This document shows positions 5,739 through 14,815 of a DNA stretch of 39,072 bases, in pieces. The DNA comes from AC-69 sp044869895 (GTDB lineage: Bacteria; Actinomycetota; UBA4738; HRBIN12): NCBI GenBank assembly GCA_044869895.1, contig JBIOXZ010000155.1, positions 1 to 39,072 of the forward strand. Direction: 5' to 3'. The position numbers and the translations under genes were made by a program. The number at the start of each line of letters is the position of its first letter. Position 1 is the first letter of the stretch. Under the pieces are notes generated by a model. The model was not told where the DNA came from. It searched no databases and saw nothing but the letters and a program-made list of their open reading frames with translations.

Positions 5739-7412
5739 ATGATCGAGGACCGGCTCGCGCGCATCGTCCGCCAGGCCCTGGAGGGGGCCCGGGAGGAGCT
5801 CGGGCTCTCCGGCGACCTCCCGGAGATCGAGGTCGCCGTGTCGAAGCAGAAGGAGTTCGGCGACTTCTCGACGAACGTGGCGCTCGCGTTGGCCGGACGG
5901 GTCCGCACGAGCGCCCGCGAGGTGGCCGAGGCCATCCGATCGCACCTGCCCCCGGATGAGCTGATCGAGCGGGTCGAGGTGGCGGGACAGGGGTTCGTCA
6001 ACTTCTTCGTACGGGCGGAGTGGCTACTCGACGTCCTGCGCGACGCCATTGCCCGGGGACCCCGCTACGGCTGGGCGGAACCGAACGGCCGATCCGCGCA
6101 AGTCGAATTCGTCTCGGCGAACCCGACCGGTCCACTGCACGTGGGGCACGCGCGCAACGCGGCGCTCGGCGACGCGCTCGCCCGCCTGCTCGAGGCGGCC
6201 GGGTGGCGGGTCGAGCGCGAGTACTACTTCAACGACACCGGCGGCCAGATGGACCGGTTCGGTGCCTCGGTGGAGGCGAGGTACCTGCAGCTCCTGGGAC
6301 GCCGGGTGGAAGTGCCGGAGGACGGTTACCACGGCGACTACATCGTCGATCTGGCCAGGGACATCATGAACGAGCACGGCGACGCCTTCGCGGACCTTCC
6401 GCCTGAAGAGCGGATGGCCGGCCTCCGGGGCGCGGGGGCACAGCGGGTCCTCGAGGGCATCCGGACCACCCTGGACCGGTTCGGGGTCCGGTTCGACTCC
6501 TACGTCTCCGAACGCGACCTCGCGGAGTCGGGGGAGATCGACGCCGCGGTCCGGCGGCTGCGTGAGGCGGGATACGTCTACGAGTCGGAGGGCGCCGTGT
6601 GGTTCCGGTCCACCGCGTTCGGCGACGACAAGGACCGCCCACTGATCCGGGGCAACGGGACGCACACGTATTTCGCGGCGGACTGCGCCTATCTCATCGA
6701 CAAGTTCGCTCGGGGGTTCGACCGCATGATCTATGTGTGGGGGGCCGACCACCACGGTGACGTCGTCCGGGTGAAGGGGGCCGCCCAGGCAATGGGGTTC
6801 GATCCGTCCGCCGTCGAGATGCTCATCTACCAGTTCGTGTCGTTCCTGCGGGGAGGCCAGCCGGTCAAGATGAGCAGGCGGGCGGGCACCTTCATCACGC
6901 TGGACGAGCTCATCGACGAGGTGGGCACCGATGCCGCACGGTTCACCCTCCTCATGCATTCGAACGAATCGCCGATGAACTTCGACATCGAGGACGTGAA
7001 GCGCCGGAGCATGGACAACCCCGTCTACTACGTCCAGTACGGCCACGCCCGAATCGCCAGCATCCTGCGGAACGCGGAGGAGCGGGGCGTGAGCATGAAG
7101 CCGATCGAGGAGGCCGACCTGGTGCTCCTATCGACCGACGCCGAGCTCGACCTGCTGCGGACGATCGCCGAGTTGCCGGACCTGGTCCTGCGCGCGGCGG
7201 AGCTCCGGGGCCCGCACCGGCTTGCGCATTACGCTCAGCAGCTCGCGGCCGGATTCCATCGCTTCTACACCGAGTGCCGGGTCATCACCGACGACGAACC
7301 GCTGACCCAGGCCCGCCTGTGGCTGTCGACGGGGGCCAAGCAGGCCATCGGGAACGTGCTCGCCCTCCTCGGCGTGTCGGCCCCGGAGTCGATGGAGCGG
7401 ATCGATGCCTGA
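5739..7412 (+). CDS. argS: Arginyl-tRNA synthetase
   Basis: Class I aminoacyl-tRNA synthetase charging tRNA-Arg, cytosolic. The 557-residue length is normal. The order is an N-terminal Add1-type tRNA-binding domain (about 1-95), the HVGH signature at 134-137 within ANPTGPLHVGHARN, the catalytic Rossmann fold, a KMSKS-like KMSRR at 377-381 and a C-terminal DALR anticodon-binding domain with YAQQLAAGFHRFYTECRV. The start is ATG 5739, 18 bases after the receiver gene. It overlaps lysA by eight bases, so translation is probably coupled. The argS-lysA-hom-thrC-thrB order is the same as in mycobacteria and other actinobacteria. A tRNA-Arg(CCG) gene lies just upstream on the other strand. Confidence 0.97.
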   Translation: MIEDRLARIVRQALEGAREELGLSGDLPEIEVAVSKQKEFGDFSTNVALALAGRVRTSAREVAEAIRSHLPPDELIERVEVAGQGFVNFFVRAEWLLDVLRDAIARGPRYGWAEPNGRSAQVEFVSANPTGPLHVGHARNAALGDALARLLEAAGWRVEREYYFNDTGGQMDRFGASVEARYLQLLGRRVEVPEDGYHGDYIVDLARDIMNEHGDAFADLPPEERMAGLRGAGAQRVLEGIRTTLDRFGVRFDSYVSERDLAESGEIDAAVRRLREAGYVYESEGAVWFRSTAFGDDKDRPLIRGNGTHTYFAADCAYLIDKFARGFDRMIYVWGADHHGDVVRVKGAAQAMGFDPSAVEMLIYQFVSFLRGGQPVKMSRRAGTFITLDELIDEVGTDAARFTLLMHSNESPMNFDIEDVKRRSMDNPVYYVQYGHARIASILRNAEERGVSMKPIEEADLVLLSTDAELDLLRTIAELPDLVLRAAELRGPHRLAHYAQQLAAGFHRFYTECRVITDDEPLTQARLWLSTGAKQAIGNVLALLGVSAPESMERIDA

Positions 7413-9276
7413 GCCCGAGGCGGCGGCCGGCGGCCCCTGGCCGGCGAACGCCCGGTTCGGCCCATTGGGCCTGTCGATCGGCGGCGTGCTCGCGGAGGAT
7501 CTCGCCGCTCGGTACGGGACCCCCTTTCTGGTCGCCGACGAGGAGCACATCCGCAGCCGATGCCGTACCTTCGCCAGGCTCTTCCCCCATCCGCTGTACG
7601 CGGTGAAGGCGTTCACGTCGCGGGCCATGATCCAGCTGGTAGCCGAGGAGGGACTGAACCTGCTGGTCTCCACGGGCGGTGAGCTTCATGCTTGCCTGTC
7701 GGCGGGGATCCCCGGCGAGCGCATCGCCTTCCACGGCAACAACAAGTCCGACGACGAGCTCCGCCTGGCGGTGTCGAACGGCGTGTGGCTGGTGAACGTG
7801 GACAACCCGGTAGAGCTCGAGCGGCTCGATCCGATCGCCCGGGCGGCCGGCGTCGTCCAGCGGGTGCTCCTCCGGGTGATCCCCGGCGTGGGGGCCGGCG
7901 CCCACGAGGCCATCCGCACCGGCGCGGCCGGCACGAAGTTCGGCATGCCGCTGCCGGTGGTCGGCGGTGCCGTCCGCCGGGCCATGGAGCTCGCGAACGT
8001 CCATCCGGTCGGGATCCACGCGCATATCGGCTCCCAGGTTCTGGAGCCCGAGCCGTATCTGGCCGCGGTCGACGTGGTGCTCGATTTGCTCGAGCGGCTG
8101 AAGCGGGATACGGGGTTCGAGGCCGACGTGATCGACGTGGGCGGGGGGTTCGGCGTGTCGTACACCGACGAGCGTCCCCTGGAGCTCGACCGGCTGGCAC
8201 CGGCCCTGTTGGCGCGGGTCCGGGAGGGCGCGGCACGGCGTGGCCTGCGGATCCCGCACACCCTTATAGAGCCGGGACGATCGGTGGTCGGGAGCGCGAT
8301 GGTAACGCTGTACCGCGTGGGGACGGTGAAGGAGACCCCGGATGGCCGAAACCTGGTCGCGGTGGACGGAGGGATGGCCGACAACATCCGGCCCATGCTC
8401 TACGGCGCGCGGTACACGGTCGCGATGGCCGGGCCGCCGCGCGACGCGGGACCGGTGGAGATCGACGTCGTGGGCAGGCACTGCGAGTCGGGGGACGTGC
8501 TGGCCAGGGAGGTGAAACTCTCACAGGACGTCCGGCCGGGCGACCTGGTGGCCTTCGCCGGCACAGGCGCCTACACGTACTCGATGGCCGGCAACTACAA
8601 CCGGGTCGGGCGACCCGCGGTCGTCGCCGTGCGCGACGGCCGGAGCCGCGTGTGGCTGCGGCGCGAGGACGACATCGACCTCGATCGCCTGGAGGCGAGC
8701 GCCCCGAGCTTTCGGACCGCGCCCCCGCCCGGTGAGGGCTTCGAGGTCCGCCCGGCCCGCCCGGGGGACGCACGGTCGTTCCTCGAGGCGTTCCGAAGCG
8801 TCGCAGCGGAACGGAGGTTCATCCATACCCAGGAGGTCTCGCAGACCGCTCGCCAGTATCGGAGACTGTTCCGCCGCCCCGTCACGGTGGAAGGCGCCAA
8901 CCTGGTGGCGGTGTCCGGTGGCGGCATCATCGGCTCCATCTCCATCCGGCGTGACGAGCATCCGGCCACCCGGCACACCGCATCGATCGGGATGTTCGTG
9001 ACCTCGGCCTGGCGTGGTCGGGGGGTGGGCACCGCGCTCTTGGACGGAGCCATGCGGTGGGCCAGGGACGCGGGGGTGGAGCGGGTGGACCTGAGCGTGT
9101 ACCCGCACAACCAGGCGGCCATCGCCTTGTACCGCGGGTTCGGCTTCGTCGAGGAGGGAAGGCTCATTCGCCACGCCAAGAAGTCCTACGGTTACGAGGA
9201 CGAGATACTGATGGCGGCGTGGCTGGGACCGCGATCGAGTGCGGGTGAACATCGGGGAGGGGAGCCGGCGAGGTGA
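7405..9276 (+). CDS. lysA: Diaminopimelate decarboxylase fused to a GNAT acetyltransferase
   Basis: The N-terminal about 435 residues are a complete PLP-dependent diaminopimelate decarboxylase, the last lysine step (meso-DAP to L-lysine). Visible are the PLP lysine in YAVKAF (Lys68), AHIGSQ (206-211), VGGGFG (245-250), EPGRS (289-293), HCESGDVL (359-366) and GAYTYSMAGNYN. Normal LysA ends there. This protein continues without a stop into a second domain (about 446-606) with GNAT hallmarks: FEVRPARPGDA, the IGMFVTSAWRGRGVGTALL acetyl-CoA loop (RGRGVG near 537-542) and NQAAIALYRGFGFVEEG. Total length is 623 residues against about 420-450 for the family. The start is ATG 7405, overlapping argS by 8 bases; hom overlaps the end as GTGA. 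The acceptor of the acetyl group is unknown. Confidence 0.93.
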   Translation: MPEPEAAAGGPWPANARFGPLGLSIGGVLAEDLAARYGTPFLVADEEHIRSRCRTFARLFPHPLYAVKAFTSRAMIQLVAEEGLNLLVSTGGELHACLSAGIPGERIAFHGNNKSDDELRLAVSNGVWLVNVDNPVELERLDPIARAAGVVQRVLLRVIPGVGAGAHEAIRTGAAGTKFGMPLPVVGGAVRRAMELANVHPVGIHAHIGSQVLEPEPYLAAVDVVLDLLERLKRDTGFEADVIDVGGGFGVSYTDERPLELDRLAPALLARVREGAARRGLRIPHTLIEPGRSVVGSAMVTLYRVGTVKETPDGRNLVAVDGGMADNIRPMLYGARYTVAMAGPPRDAGPVEIDVVGRHCESGDVLAREVKLSQDVRPGDLVAFAGTGAYTYSMAGNYNRVGRPAVVAVRDGRSRVWLRREDDIDLDRLEASAPSFRTAPPPGEGFEVRPARPGDARSFLEAFRSVAAERRFIHTQEVSQTARQYRRLFRRPVTVEGANLVAVSGGGIIGSISIRRDEHPATRHTASIGMFVTSAWRGRGVGTALLDGAMRWARDAGVERVDLSVYPHNQAAIALYRGFGFVEEGRLIRHAKKSYGYEDEILMAAWLGPRSSAGEHRGGEPAR

Positions 9277-10562
9277 ACGATCGAACGCTGCGGGTCGGGC
9301 TGCTCGGCTGCGGCACCGTGGGGACAGCGGTGACCCGGCTGCTCCATGACCACCGGGAGGACATCGCGCGGCGGGGGGGATGCCGCCTGGAGGTCTCGAA
9401 GGTCGCGGTGAGCGACCCGTCGAAGCGGCGCGACGTGCCCGTCCACCCCTCGGCGTTCACCGCGGATCCCATGGAGGTGGTCGACGACCCGGACATCGAC
9501 ATCGTGTGCGAGCTCATGGGTGGGTCCGAGCCCGCCGGCTCGCTGATCCTGGCGGCGTTCGACCGCGACAAGCCGGTGGTGACGGCGAACAAGGAGCTGC
9601 TGTCCACGCGGGGGCGCGAGCTCTTCGACGCCTCCGACGCCAAGGGCCTCGACCTGTACTTCGAGGCGGCGGTTGGCGGGGGGATCCCGTTGGTCCGGCC
9701 CCTGAAGGAGTCCCTGACCGGCGAGCGTCTCACTTCGATCATCGGCATCGTCAACGGGACGACCAACTACGTCCTCACCCGCATGTCGGAGGACGGGATA
9801 TCGTTCGCCGAGGCGCTCGGCGACGCACAGCGCCTGGGCTATGCGGAGGCCGATCCCACGGCCGACGTGGACGGGCACGACGCCGCGGCCAAGTGCGCCA
9901 TCCTGGCCTCTATCGCGTTCAACGCGCGGGTCGTTCCCGGCGACGTCTACCGGGAGGGGATCGGCGCGGTGACGACCGAGGACATCGAGTTCGCCCGGCG
10001 CCTGGGGTACGTGGTGAAGCTCTTGGCCATCGCCGAGCTGCACGACGAACGGGTGGCGGCACGGGTCCACCCCGCGATGATCCCGTCGGAGCATCCGCTC
10101 GCCGCCGTTCGCGACGCCTTCAACGGGGTGTTCGTGGAGGGCCCGAACGTGGGGGAGCTCATGTTCTACGGTCGCGGGGCGGGAGGGGAGCCCACCGCCA
10201 CCGCCGTGGTGGGCGACCTGGTGACCGTGGCCCGGAACCTGCTCGCCGGGGCGCGCGGCGTGGGGTGCACGTGCTTCCTGGAACGCACCGTTCGGCCCAT
10301 GTCGGAGATGGAGGGTCAGTACTACATCCTGCTCCGGGTGGAGGACCGTCCCGGGGTGCTGGCCGAGATCGCCAGCGTGTTCGGCCGGAACGATGTCTCC
10401 ATCAAGAGCGTGTGGCAGGAGGGCACGGGTGCCGACGCGCAGCTCGTGTTCATCACCCACCGGGCCCGGGAGGGCTCGTTCCAGCAAGCGGTGACCGAGC
10501 TCGGCGGCGTCCGGGCCGTCGAGGAGGTTCGGAGCATCCTTCGCGTCGAGGCCGAGGAATGA
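9273..10562 (+). CDS. hom: Homoserine dehydrogenase with C-terminal ACT domain
   Basis: NAD(P)H-dependent reduction of aspartate semialdehyde to homoserine, the branch point to threonine and methionine. The 429 residues comprise a Rossmann domain (VGLLGCGTVGTAV, 8-20), the catalytic region with TANKELL (Lys107), EAAVGGGIPLV, NGTTNYVLTRM and ADPTADVDGHDAAAK (Lys207), and an ACT domain from about residue 350 (YYILLRVEDRPGVLAEIASVF). The ACT domain is the usual site of threonine feedback in this family. The GTG start overlaps the lysA stop by four bases and the end overlaps thrC by four (ATGA), so the operon is translationally coupled. Confidence 0.97.
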   Translation: MNDRTLRVGLLGCGTVGTAVTRLLHDHREDIARRGGCRLEVSKVAVSDPSKRRDVPVHPSAFTADPMEVVDDPDIDIVCELMGGSEPAGSLILAAFDRDKPVVTANKELLSTRGRELFDASDAKGLDLYFEAAVGGGIPLVRPLKESLTGERLTSIIGIVNGTTNYVLTRMSEDGISFAEALGDAQRLGYAEADPTADVDGHDAAAKCAILASIAFNARVVPGDVYREGIGAVTTEDIEFARRLGYVVKLLAIAELHDERVAARVHPAMIPSEHPLAAVRDAFNGVFVEGPNVGELMFYGRGAGGEPTATAVVGDLVTVARNLLAGARGVGCTCFLERTVRPMSEMEGQYYILLRVEDRPGVLAEIASVFGRNDVSIKSVWQEGTGADAQLVFITHRAREGSFQQAVTELGGVRAVEEVRSILRVEAEE

Positions 10563-11614
10563 CCTCCGCCTCGGCGAGCGGCGTGATCGAGCAGTATCGC
10601 GACCGTCTTCCGGTGTCGGAGGCCACCCCGGTGGTGACGCTCGGCGAGGGCGGGACACCCCTCGTCCGATCCGAGTCGCTGTCCGCCGAGACCGGGTGCG
10701 AGGTGTACCTGAAGTTCGAGGGAGCCAACCCAACGGGCTCGTTCAAGGACCGGGGCATGACGCTCGCCATCTCCAAGGCCCTGGAGGAGGGCTCCAAGGC
10801 GGTGGTGTGCGCGTCCACCGGCAACACCAGCGCGTCAGCCGCGGCATATGCGGCCAAGGCGGGCCTGACGTGCGCGGTGCTCGTGCCGAAGGGAAAGATC
10901 GCTCTGGGCAAGATGGCCCAGACCCTGATCCACGGGGCGAGGGTCCTGGAGATCGACGGCAACTTCGACGAGTCCCTCCAGCTCGCCCAGGCCCTGGCGG
11001 GCCAGTACCCGGTCACGCTGGTGAACTCGGTGAATCCCTATCGCCTCCAGGGTCAGAAGACCTGCGCCTTCGAGATCTGCGACGTGCTCGGCCGCGCTCC
11101 CGACCTGCACTGCGTTCCGGTGGGCAACGCGGGCAACATCTCCAGCCACTGGATGGGGTACCGCGAGTACCTGGCCGACGGGACGATCCCCGAGCCGCCG
11201 CAGCTGTTCGGGTTCCAGGCCCAGGGGGCCGCACCCATCGTCCTGGGGCACCCGATCGAGCACCCTTCCACGATCGCGTCCGCCATCCGCATCGGGAATC
11301 CGGCGTCGTGGGACAAGGCGGTGGCCGCGGCCGGCGAATCAGAGGGCGCGATCCTGGCGGTCACCGACCGCGAGATCCTCGGCGCCTACAAGCGGCTGTC
11401 GCACGAGGGGCTGTTCGCCGAGCTCGCCTCGGCGGCTTCGGTGGCCGGCTTGTTGCACGTCTTCGCCGACGAGCGGCTGCCGAGGGGCGCGACGGTCGTG
11501 TGTGTGCTGACCGGCCACGGACTCAAGGACGCGGAATGGGCCATCACCGGCGCCAGCCACCCTCCGACGGTTCCCGTCGACGCCGCCGCGGTGGCGGCCG
11601 AGCTCGGCCTGTAA
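10559..11614 (+). CDS. thrC: Threonine synthase
   Basis: PLP-dependent conversion of O-phosphohomoserine to threonine plus phosphate. The 351 residues match the short actinobacterial form. Visible are the PLP lysine in NPTGSFKDRGM (Lys63), the substrate loop CASTGNTSASAAAYAAKAG, the glycine-rich phosphate loop PVGNAGNISSHWMGY and the C-terminal VCVLTGHGLKD signature. ATG 10559 is chosen because it overlaps the hom stop as ATGA and is immediately followed by the conserved N-terminal IEQYRDRLPV. The upstream open frame inside hom is a shadow. thrB follows after four bases. Confidence 0.97.
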   Translation: MTSASASGVIEQYRDRLPVSEATPVVTLGEGGTPLVRSESLSAETGCEVYLKFEGANPTGSFKDRGMTLAISKALEEGSKAVVCASTGNTSASAAAYAAKAGLTCAVLVPKGKIALGKMAQTLIHGARVLEIDGNFDESLQLAQALAGQYPVTLVNSVNPYRLQGQKTCAFEICDVLGRAPDLHCVPVGNAGNISSHWMGYREYLADGTIPEPPQLFGFQAQGAAPIVLGHPIEHPSTIASAIRIGNPASWDKAVAAAGESEGAILAVTDREILGAYKRLSHEGLFAELASAASVAGLLHVFADERLPRGATVVCVLTGHGLKDAEWAITGASHPPTVPVDAAAVAAELGL

Positions 11615-11618
11615 ACGG

Positions 11619-12512
11619 ATGAGGCTCGTCGCAACCGTGCCGGCCACCTCGGCCAACCTGGGCGCAGGGTTCGATTCGCTCGCCCTGGCATTGGACCTCT
11701 GCAACGAGGTGACCGTCGACACCGAGGCAAGCCCCGGCGTCAGGTGGGAGGGGGAGGGGGCCACTGAACTTCCAACCGACGGGAGCGACGCCGTCTCTCG
11801 GGCCATGCGGGAGGCGGCCGACGCTCTCGGGCTGGACCTCCCGACGTTCGCCCTGTCGTCGGTCAACCGGATCCCGGTGGAGCGAGGCCTGGGGTCATCG
11901 GCTGCCGCGGCCGTCGCCGGGATCGAGCTCGCGACCGCCCTCTTGGGGCGAGACCCGGACCCCGAACGCACGCTGGTGACCGCTTCGCGCGTGGAGGGCC
12001 ACCCCGACAACGTGGCCGCGGCCCTCCACGGGGGGCTGACCATCGCGTTCGACGATCGGGCGATCCGGGTGGACCCATCCCCGGACCTTCGGCCGGCAGT
12101 CCTGATCCCCGAACACGACCGGCTGGCGACGACGGTCGCCCGCGATGCGCTCCCACGCCAGGTCGCCCTGAGTGAGGCGTCCTTCAACGCTGGGCGGGCC
12201 GCACTGGCCGTCGTGGCCATCGCCTGGCATCCCGACCTGCTGCGCGATGCCCTCCAGGACCGGCTGCACCAACGGGTTCGTCTTTCGCTCCTTCCTTCGG
12301 TCGAGCCGATCTTCCAGCGGCTGTGGGACGAGGGCTTTCCCGTCTGTGTCTCGGGCGCCGGCCCGTCATTGCTCGCCTTCGAGCAGGAGGGGCGAGCGGT
12401 CCCCGACATCGGGGCCGGGTGGCGGATCCTCCGGGTGCCGCTCCACCCAACCGGCGTGGAGGTGCGGGAAGCGTCGTCGTCCCTCAGTCCGGGTCCGGAT
12501 CAACCGATGTGA
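11619..12512 (+). CDS. thrB: Homoserine kinase
   Basis: GHMP-superfamily kinase phosphorylating homoserine for ThrC. The 297 residues carry the N-terminal substrate motif VPATSANLGAGFDSLALAL, the ATP loop VERGLGSSAAAAVAGI, the EGHPDNVAAALHGG segment and the C-terminal VSGAGPSLLAF motif. The start is ATG 11619, four bases after thrC. It is the last gene of the argS-lysA-hom-thrC-thrB series. In many actinobacteria rho follows here, but in this window a 7.3-kb block intervenes. Confidence 0.96.
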   Translation: MRLVATVPATSANLGAGFDSLALALDLCNEVTVDTEASPGVRWEGEGATELPTDGSDAVSRAMREAADALGLDLPTFALSSVNRIPVERGLGSSAAAAVAGIELATALLGRDPDPERTLVTASRVEGHPDNVAAALHGGLTIAFDDRAIRVDPSPDLRPAVLIPEHDRLATTVARDALPRQVALSEASFNAGRAALAVVAIAWHPDLLRDALQDRLHQRVRLSLLPSVEPIFQRLWDEGFPVCVSGAGPSLLAFEQEGRAVPDIGAGWRILRVPLHPTGVEVREASSSLSPGPDQPM

Positions 12513-12529
12513 TTGGGTGAGCGATGTCA

Positions 12530-12559
12530 TTGAAACGGGAAGATGCGCCAACCTAGACT
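12530..12559 (+). promoter_or_regulatory. Promoter TTGAAA-18-TAGACT for the glucosidase gene
   Basis: TTGAAA (12530-12535) and TAGACT (12554-12559) are separated by 18 bases, one of the two best sigma70-type promoters seen in the window. The GTG start lies 21 bases after the -10, allowing a short leader. It indicates that the inserted block has its own transcription start after thrB. Confidence 0.6.
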
Positions 12560-12580
12560 CCGGCGGGGCTCGTATCCACG

Positions 12581-14809
12581 GTGAACGGGCCAACGACCGA
12601 CCCACCGATGAACGCGGAGCCCGAGCGCGAGGGGGAAGCCCAGGTCGCCGAGGACCTGCGGGAGACGATCGCCGTCCCCGTCCTCATCACCGACCTCGCC
12701 AGCAAGACCCTCGCGATCAAGGAGGGTGAGACCTTCCTGTACTCGGACCTCGAGGGGAACCTGGATCACGGTGGGGACTACGGACTGGGCCTGTACCACA
12801 AGGACACCCGGTTCCTCTCCCATTTCCGGATGGAGGTCTCGGGTCGGAACCCCGTGCTGCTGTCGTCCTCGTCCGAACGCGGCTACATGTCGTACGTGGA
12901 CCTCACCAATCCGGACCTGTACGACGGAGACGTCGTCGCCGTGGGCCAGCAGACCCTGAACGTCCGACGGATCCGGGCCATCAGCGGGAAGCTCTTCGAA
13001 CGGGTCCGGATCAAGAACTACAACCCACATCCGATCGCCCTTGAGCTCGAGTTCTCCCTGGCGGCGGATTTCGCCGACATCTTCGAGGTCAGGGGAATGG
13101 CCCGGGAGAAGAACATCCCTCCCAACCGGCCCATCGCAGAGGGCAACCAGGTCCGGTTCACCTCCACCGGCCTTGACGGGGCTCACCGGACGACCGTCGT
13201 CGACTTCGCGCAGGATCCGGACACCCTGGAGATCGAAGGTTTGACCGTGCGGGCGACGTTTCGGATGCACCTCGGCGCGTACCAGACCAAGCTGATCGGA
13301 CTCACCGTCGAGCCGCTCGTGGACGAGGAACGCTCCGGGGAGCGCGAATTCGATGTGGCCGTCCACGAGCTCCGCCGGTCCTACGAGGAGTGGGAGCGAG
13401 ACTCCACCCAGATCCTCACCGACAACGAGTTGTTCAACCAGCTCCTGAACCGGAGCCTGCGGGACCTTCGGGCGCTGTACACGGAGACCGATGGCGGCGG
13501 CATCCTGGCCGCGGGGATCCCCTGGTACGTGACGATCTTCGGACGCGATGCGCTGATCTCCTCGCACCAGCTCCTCTCGGTGAACCCCGACCCGGCCCGG
13601 CAGGCCCTGGAGCTCCTGGCCGCCCGCCAGGGCACCGTGGTCGATGACTGGCGGGACGAGCAGCCCGGCAAGATCCTCCATGAGGTCCGCCAGGGAGAGC
13701 TGGCCAGGGCGGGCTTCGTACCTCACACCCCCTATTTCGGCTCCGTGGATGCCACCCCGTGGTTCCTGATCCTGTACGCACAGCACTTCCGGTGGACCGG
13801 TGACCTGGACTTCGCCAAGAAGCTCTTGCCTGCCGCCGACGCCGCGTTGCGGTGGATCGACGAGTACGGCGACATGGACGGCGACGGCTTCGTGGAGTAC
13901 CAGTCCCATTCACCCGGGGGGATGCGGAACATGGGGTGGAAGGACTCCCACGACTCGATCGTCCACGCCGACGGGCACCTGGCCGAGCCGCCCATCGCGC
14001 TGTCGGAGGTGCAGGCCTACGTGTACCTGGCCAAGGAGCGTATGGCCGATGTGTACCGAGCCATGGGCGATGACCGCAGGGCGGAGTTCCTCATGGGCGA
14101 GGCCCACGAGCTGAAGCGCCGATACAACGAGGCCTTCTGGATGGACGATGAGAAGTACTTCGCCGCGGCCCTCGACGGCGACAAGCGGCAGGTACGCACG
14201 GTGATGTCGAACCCGGGGCACGGCCTGTACTGCGGGATCGTGGACGGCGAGAAGGCCCCGGCGCTGGCCAAACGACTGCTCGCGCCGGACATGTTCTCCG
14301 GGTGGGGCATCCGCACCTTGAGCAAGGCCGCCGCCGCCTACAACCCCATGAGCTATCACAACGGCTCGGTGTGGCCGCACGACAATGCGCTCGTCGCGGC
14401 CGGCCTCAAGCGGTACGGGTTCATCCGCTCGACCAATCGAGTGGCCACCGCGTTGTTCGACGCGGCAGTGCACGCGGACTACCTGCGGCTGCCCGAGCTG
14501 TTCTGCGGGTTCACCCGACGAACGCCGAACCGACCGGTGAGCTACCCGGTCGCATGCTCGCCTCAGGCGTGGGCGGCTGGCTCACCGTTCCTCATGCTCC
14601 AGGCCATCCTGGGGATCTCCGCGAGAGCCCACGAGAATCTGCTCACCGTGAACAAGCCGCACCTGCCGACGTGGCTCAACACCGTCGAGGTCCGCAACCT
14701 GCTCGTGGGGGGGAGCCGCATCTCGCTCGTGTTCCGGCGCGAGGCCGAGATCACCTCGTTCTCGCTTCTGTCTCGGGAGGGCGACGTGCGGGTGGTCATG
14801 GAGGAGTAG
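12581..14809 (+). CDS. Amylo-alpha-1,6-glucosidase / glycogen debranching-type glycosidase
   Basis: The 742-residue protein has an N-terminal GDE_N-type beta-sandwich (about 35-230: EGETFLYSDLEGNL, GLGLYHKDTRFLSHFRM) and a C-terminal (alpha/alpha)6-barrel glycosidase (about 300-720: AAGIPWYVTIFGRDALISS, GDMDGDGFVEYQ, MGWKDSHDSI, SYHNGSVWPHDNALVAAGL). This is the bacterial family annotated as amylo-alpha-1,6-glucosidase, related to GH63/GH15-like barrels; the likely role is release of glucose from branch points or short alpha-glucans. No signal peptide is seen, so it is probably cytosolic. The start is GTG 12581 behind a good promoter; ATG 12608 is an alternative. It converges on the MarP-like gene with only six bases between the stops. 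No glgB, glgX or glgP is nearby, so its substrate remains inferred. Confidence 0.85.
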   Translation: MNGPTTDPPMNAEPEREGEAQVAEDLRETIAVPVLITDLASKTLAIKEGETFLYSDLEGNLDHGGDYGLGLYHKDTRFLSHFRMEVSGRNPVLLSSSSERGYMSYVDLTNPDLYDGDVVAVGQQTLNVRRIRAISGKLFERVRIKNYNPHPIALELEFSLAADFADIFEVRGMAREKNIPPNRPIAEGNQVRFTSTGLDGAHRTTVVDFAQDPDTLEIEGLTVRATFRMHLGAYQTKLIGLTVEPLVDEERSGEREFDVAVHELRRSYEEWERDSTQILTDNELFNQLLNRSLRDLRALYTETDGGGILAAGIPWYVTIFGRDALISSHQLLSVNPDPARQALELLAARQGTVVDDWRDEQPGKILHEVRQGELARAGFVPHTPYFGSVDATPWFLILYAQHFRWTGDLDFAKKLLPAADAALRWIDEYGDMDGDGFVEYQSHSPGGMRNMGWKDSHDSIVHADGHLAEPPIALSEVQAYVYLAKERMADVYRAMGDDRRAEFLMGEAHELKRRYNEAFWMDDEKYFAAALDGDKRQVRTVMSNPGHGLYCGIVDGEKAPALAKRLLAPDMFSGWGIRTLSKAAAAYNPMSYHNGSVWPHDNALVAAGLKRYGFIRSTNRVATALFDAAVHADYLRLPELFCGFTRRTPNRPVSYPVACSPQAWAAGSPFLMLQAILGISARAHENLLTVNKPHLPTWLNTVEVRNLLVGGSRISLVFRREAEITSFSLLSREGDVRVVMEE

Positions 14810-14815
14810 GAAGCC

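Noticed and set aside
6024..7046. 340-codon minus-strand ORF inside argS
   Set aside because: Antisense to the catalytic part of argS with no family motif.
9192..10733. 513-codon minus-strand ORF opposite hom and thrC
   Set aside because: Antisense shadow of two well conserved genes; composition (Arg, His, Asp, Gly-rich) shows no domain.
11339..12409. 356-codon minus-strand ORF opposite thrC/thrB
   Set aside because: Ser/Arg-rich shadow of the thrB reading frame, no motif.
12527..13909. 460-codon minus-strand ORF inside the glucosidase gene
   Set aside because: Antisense shadow frame; the plus-strand protein has clear motifs throughout.
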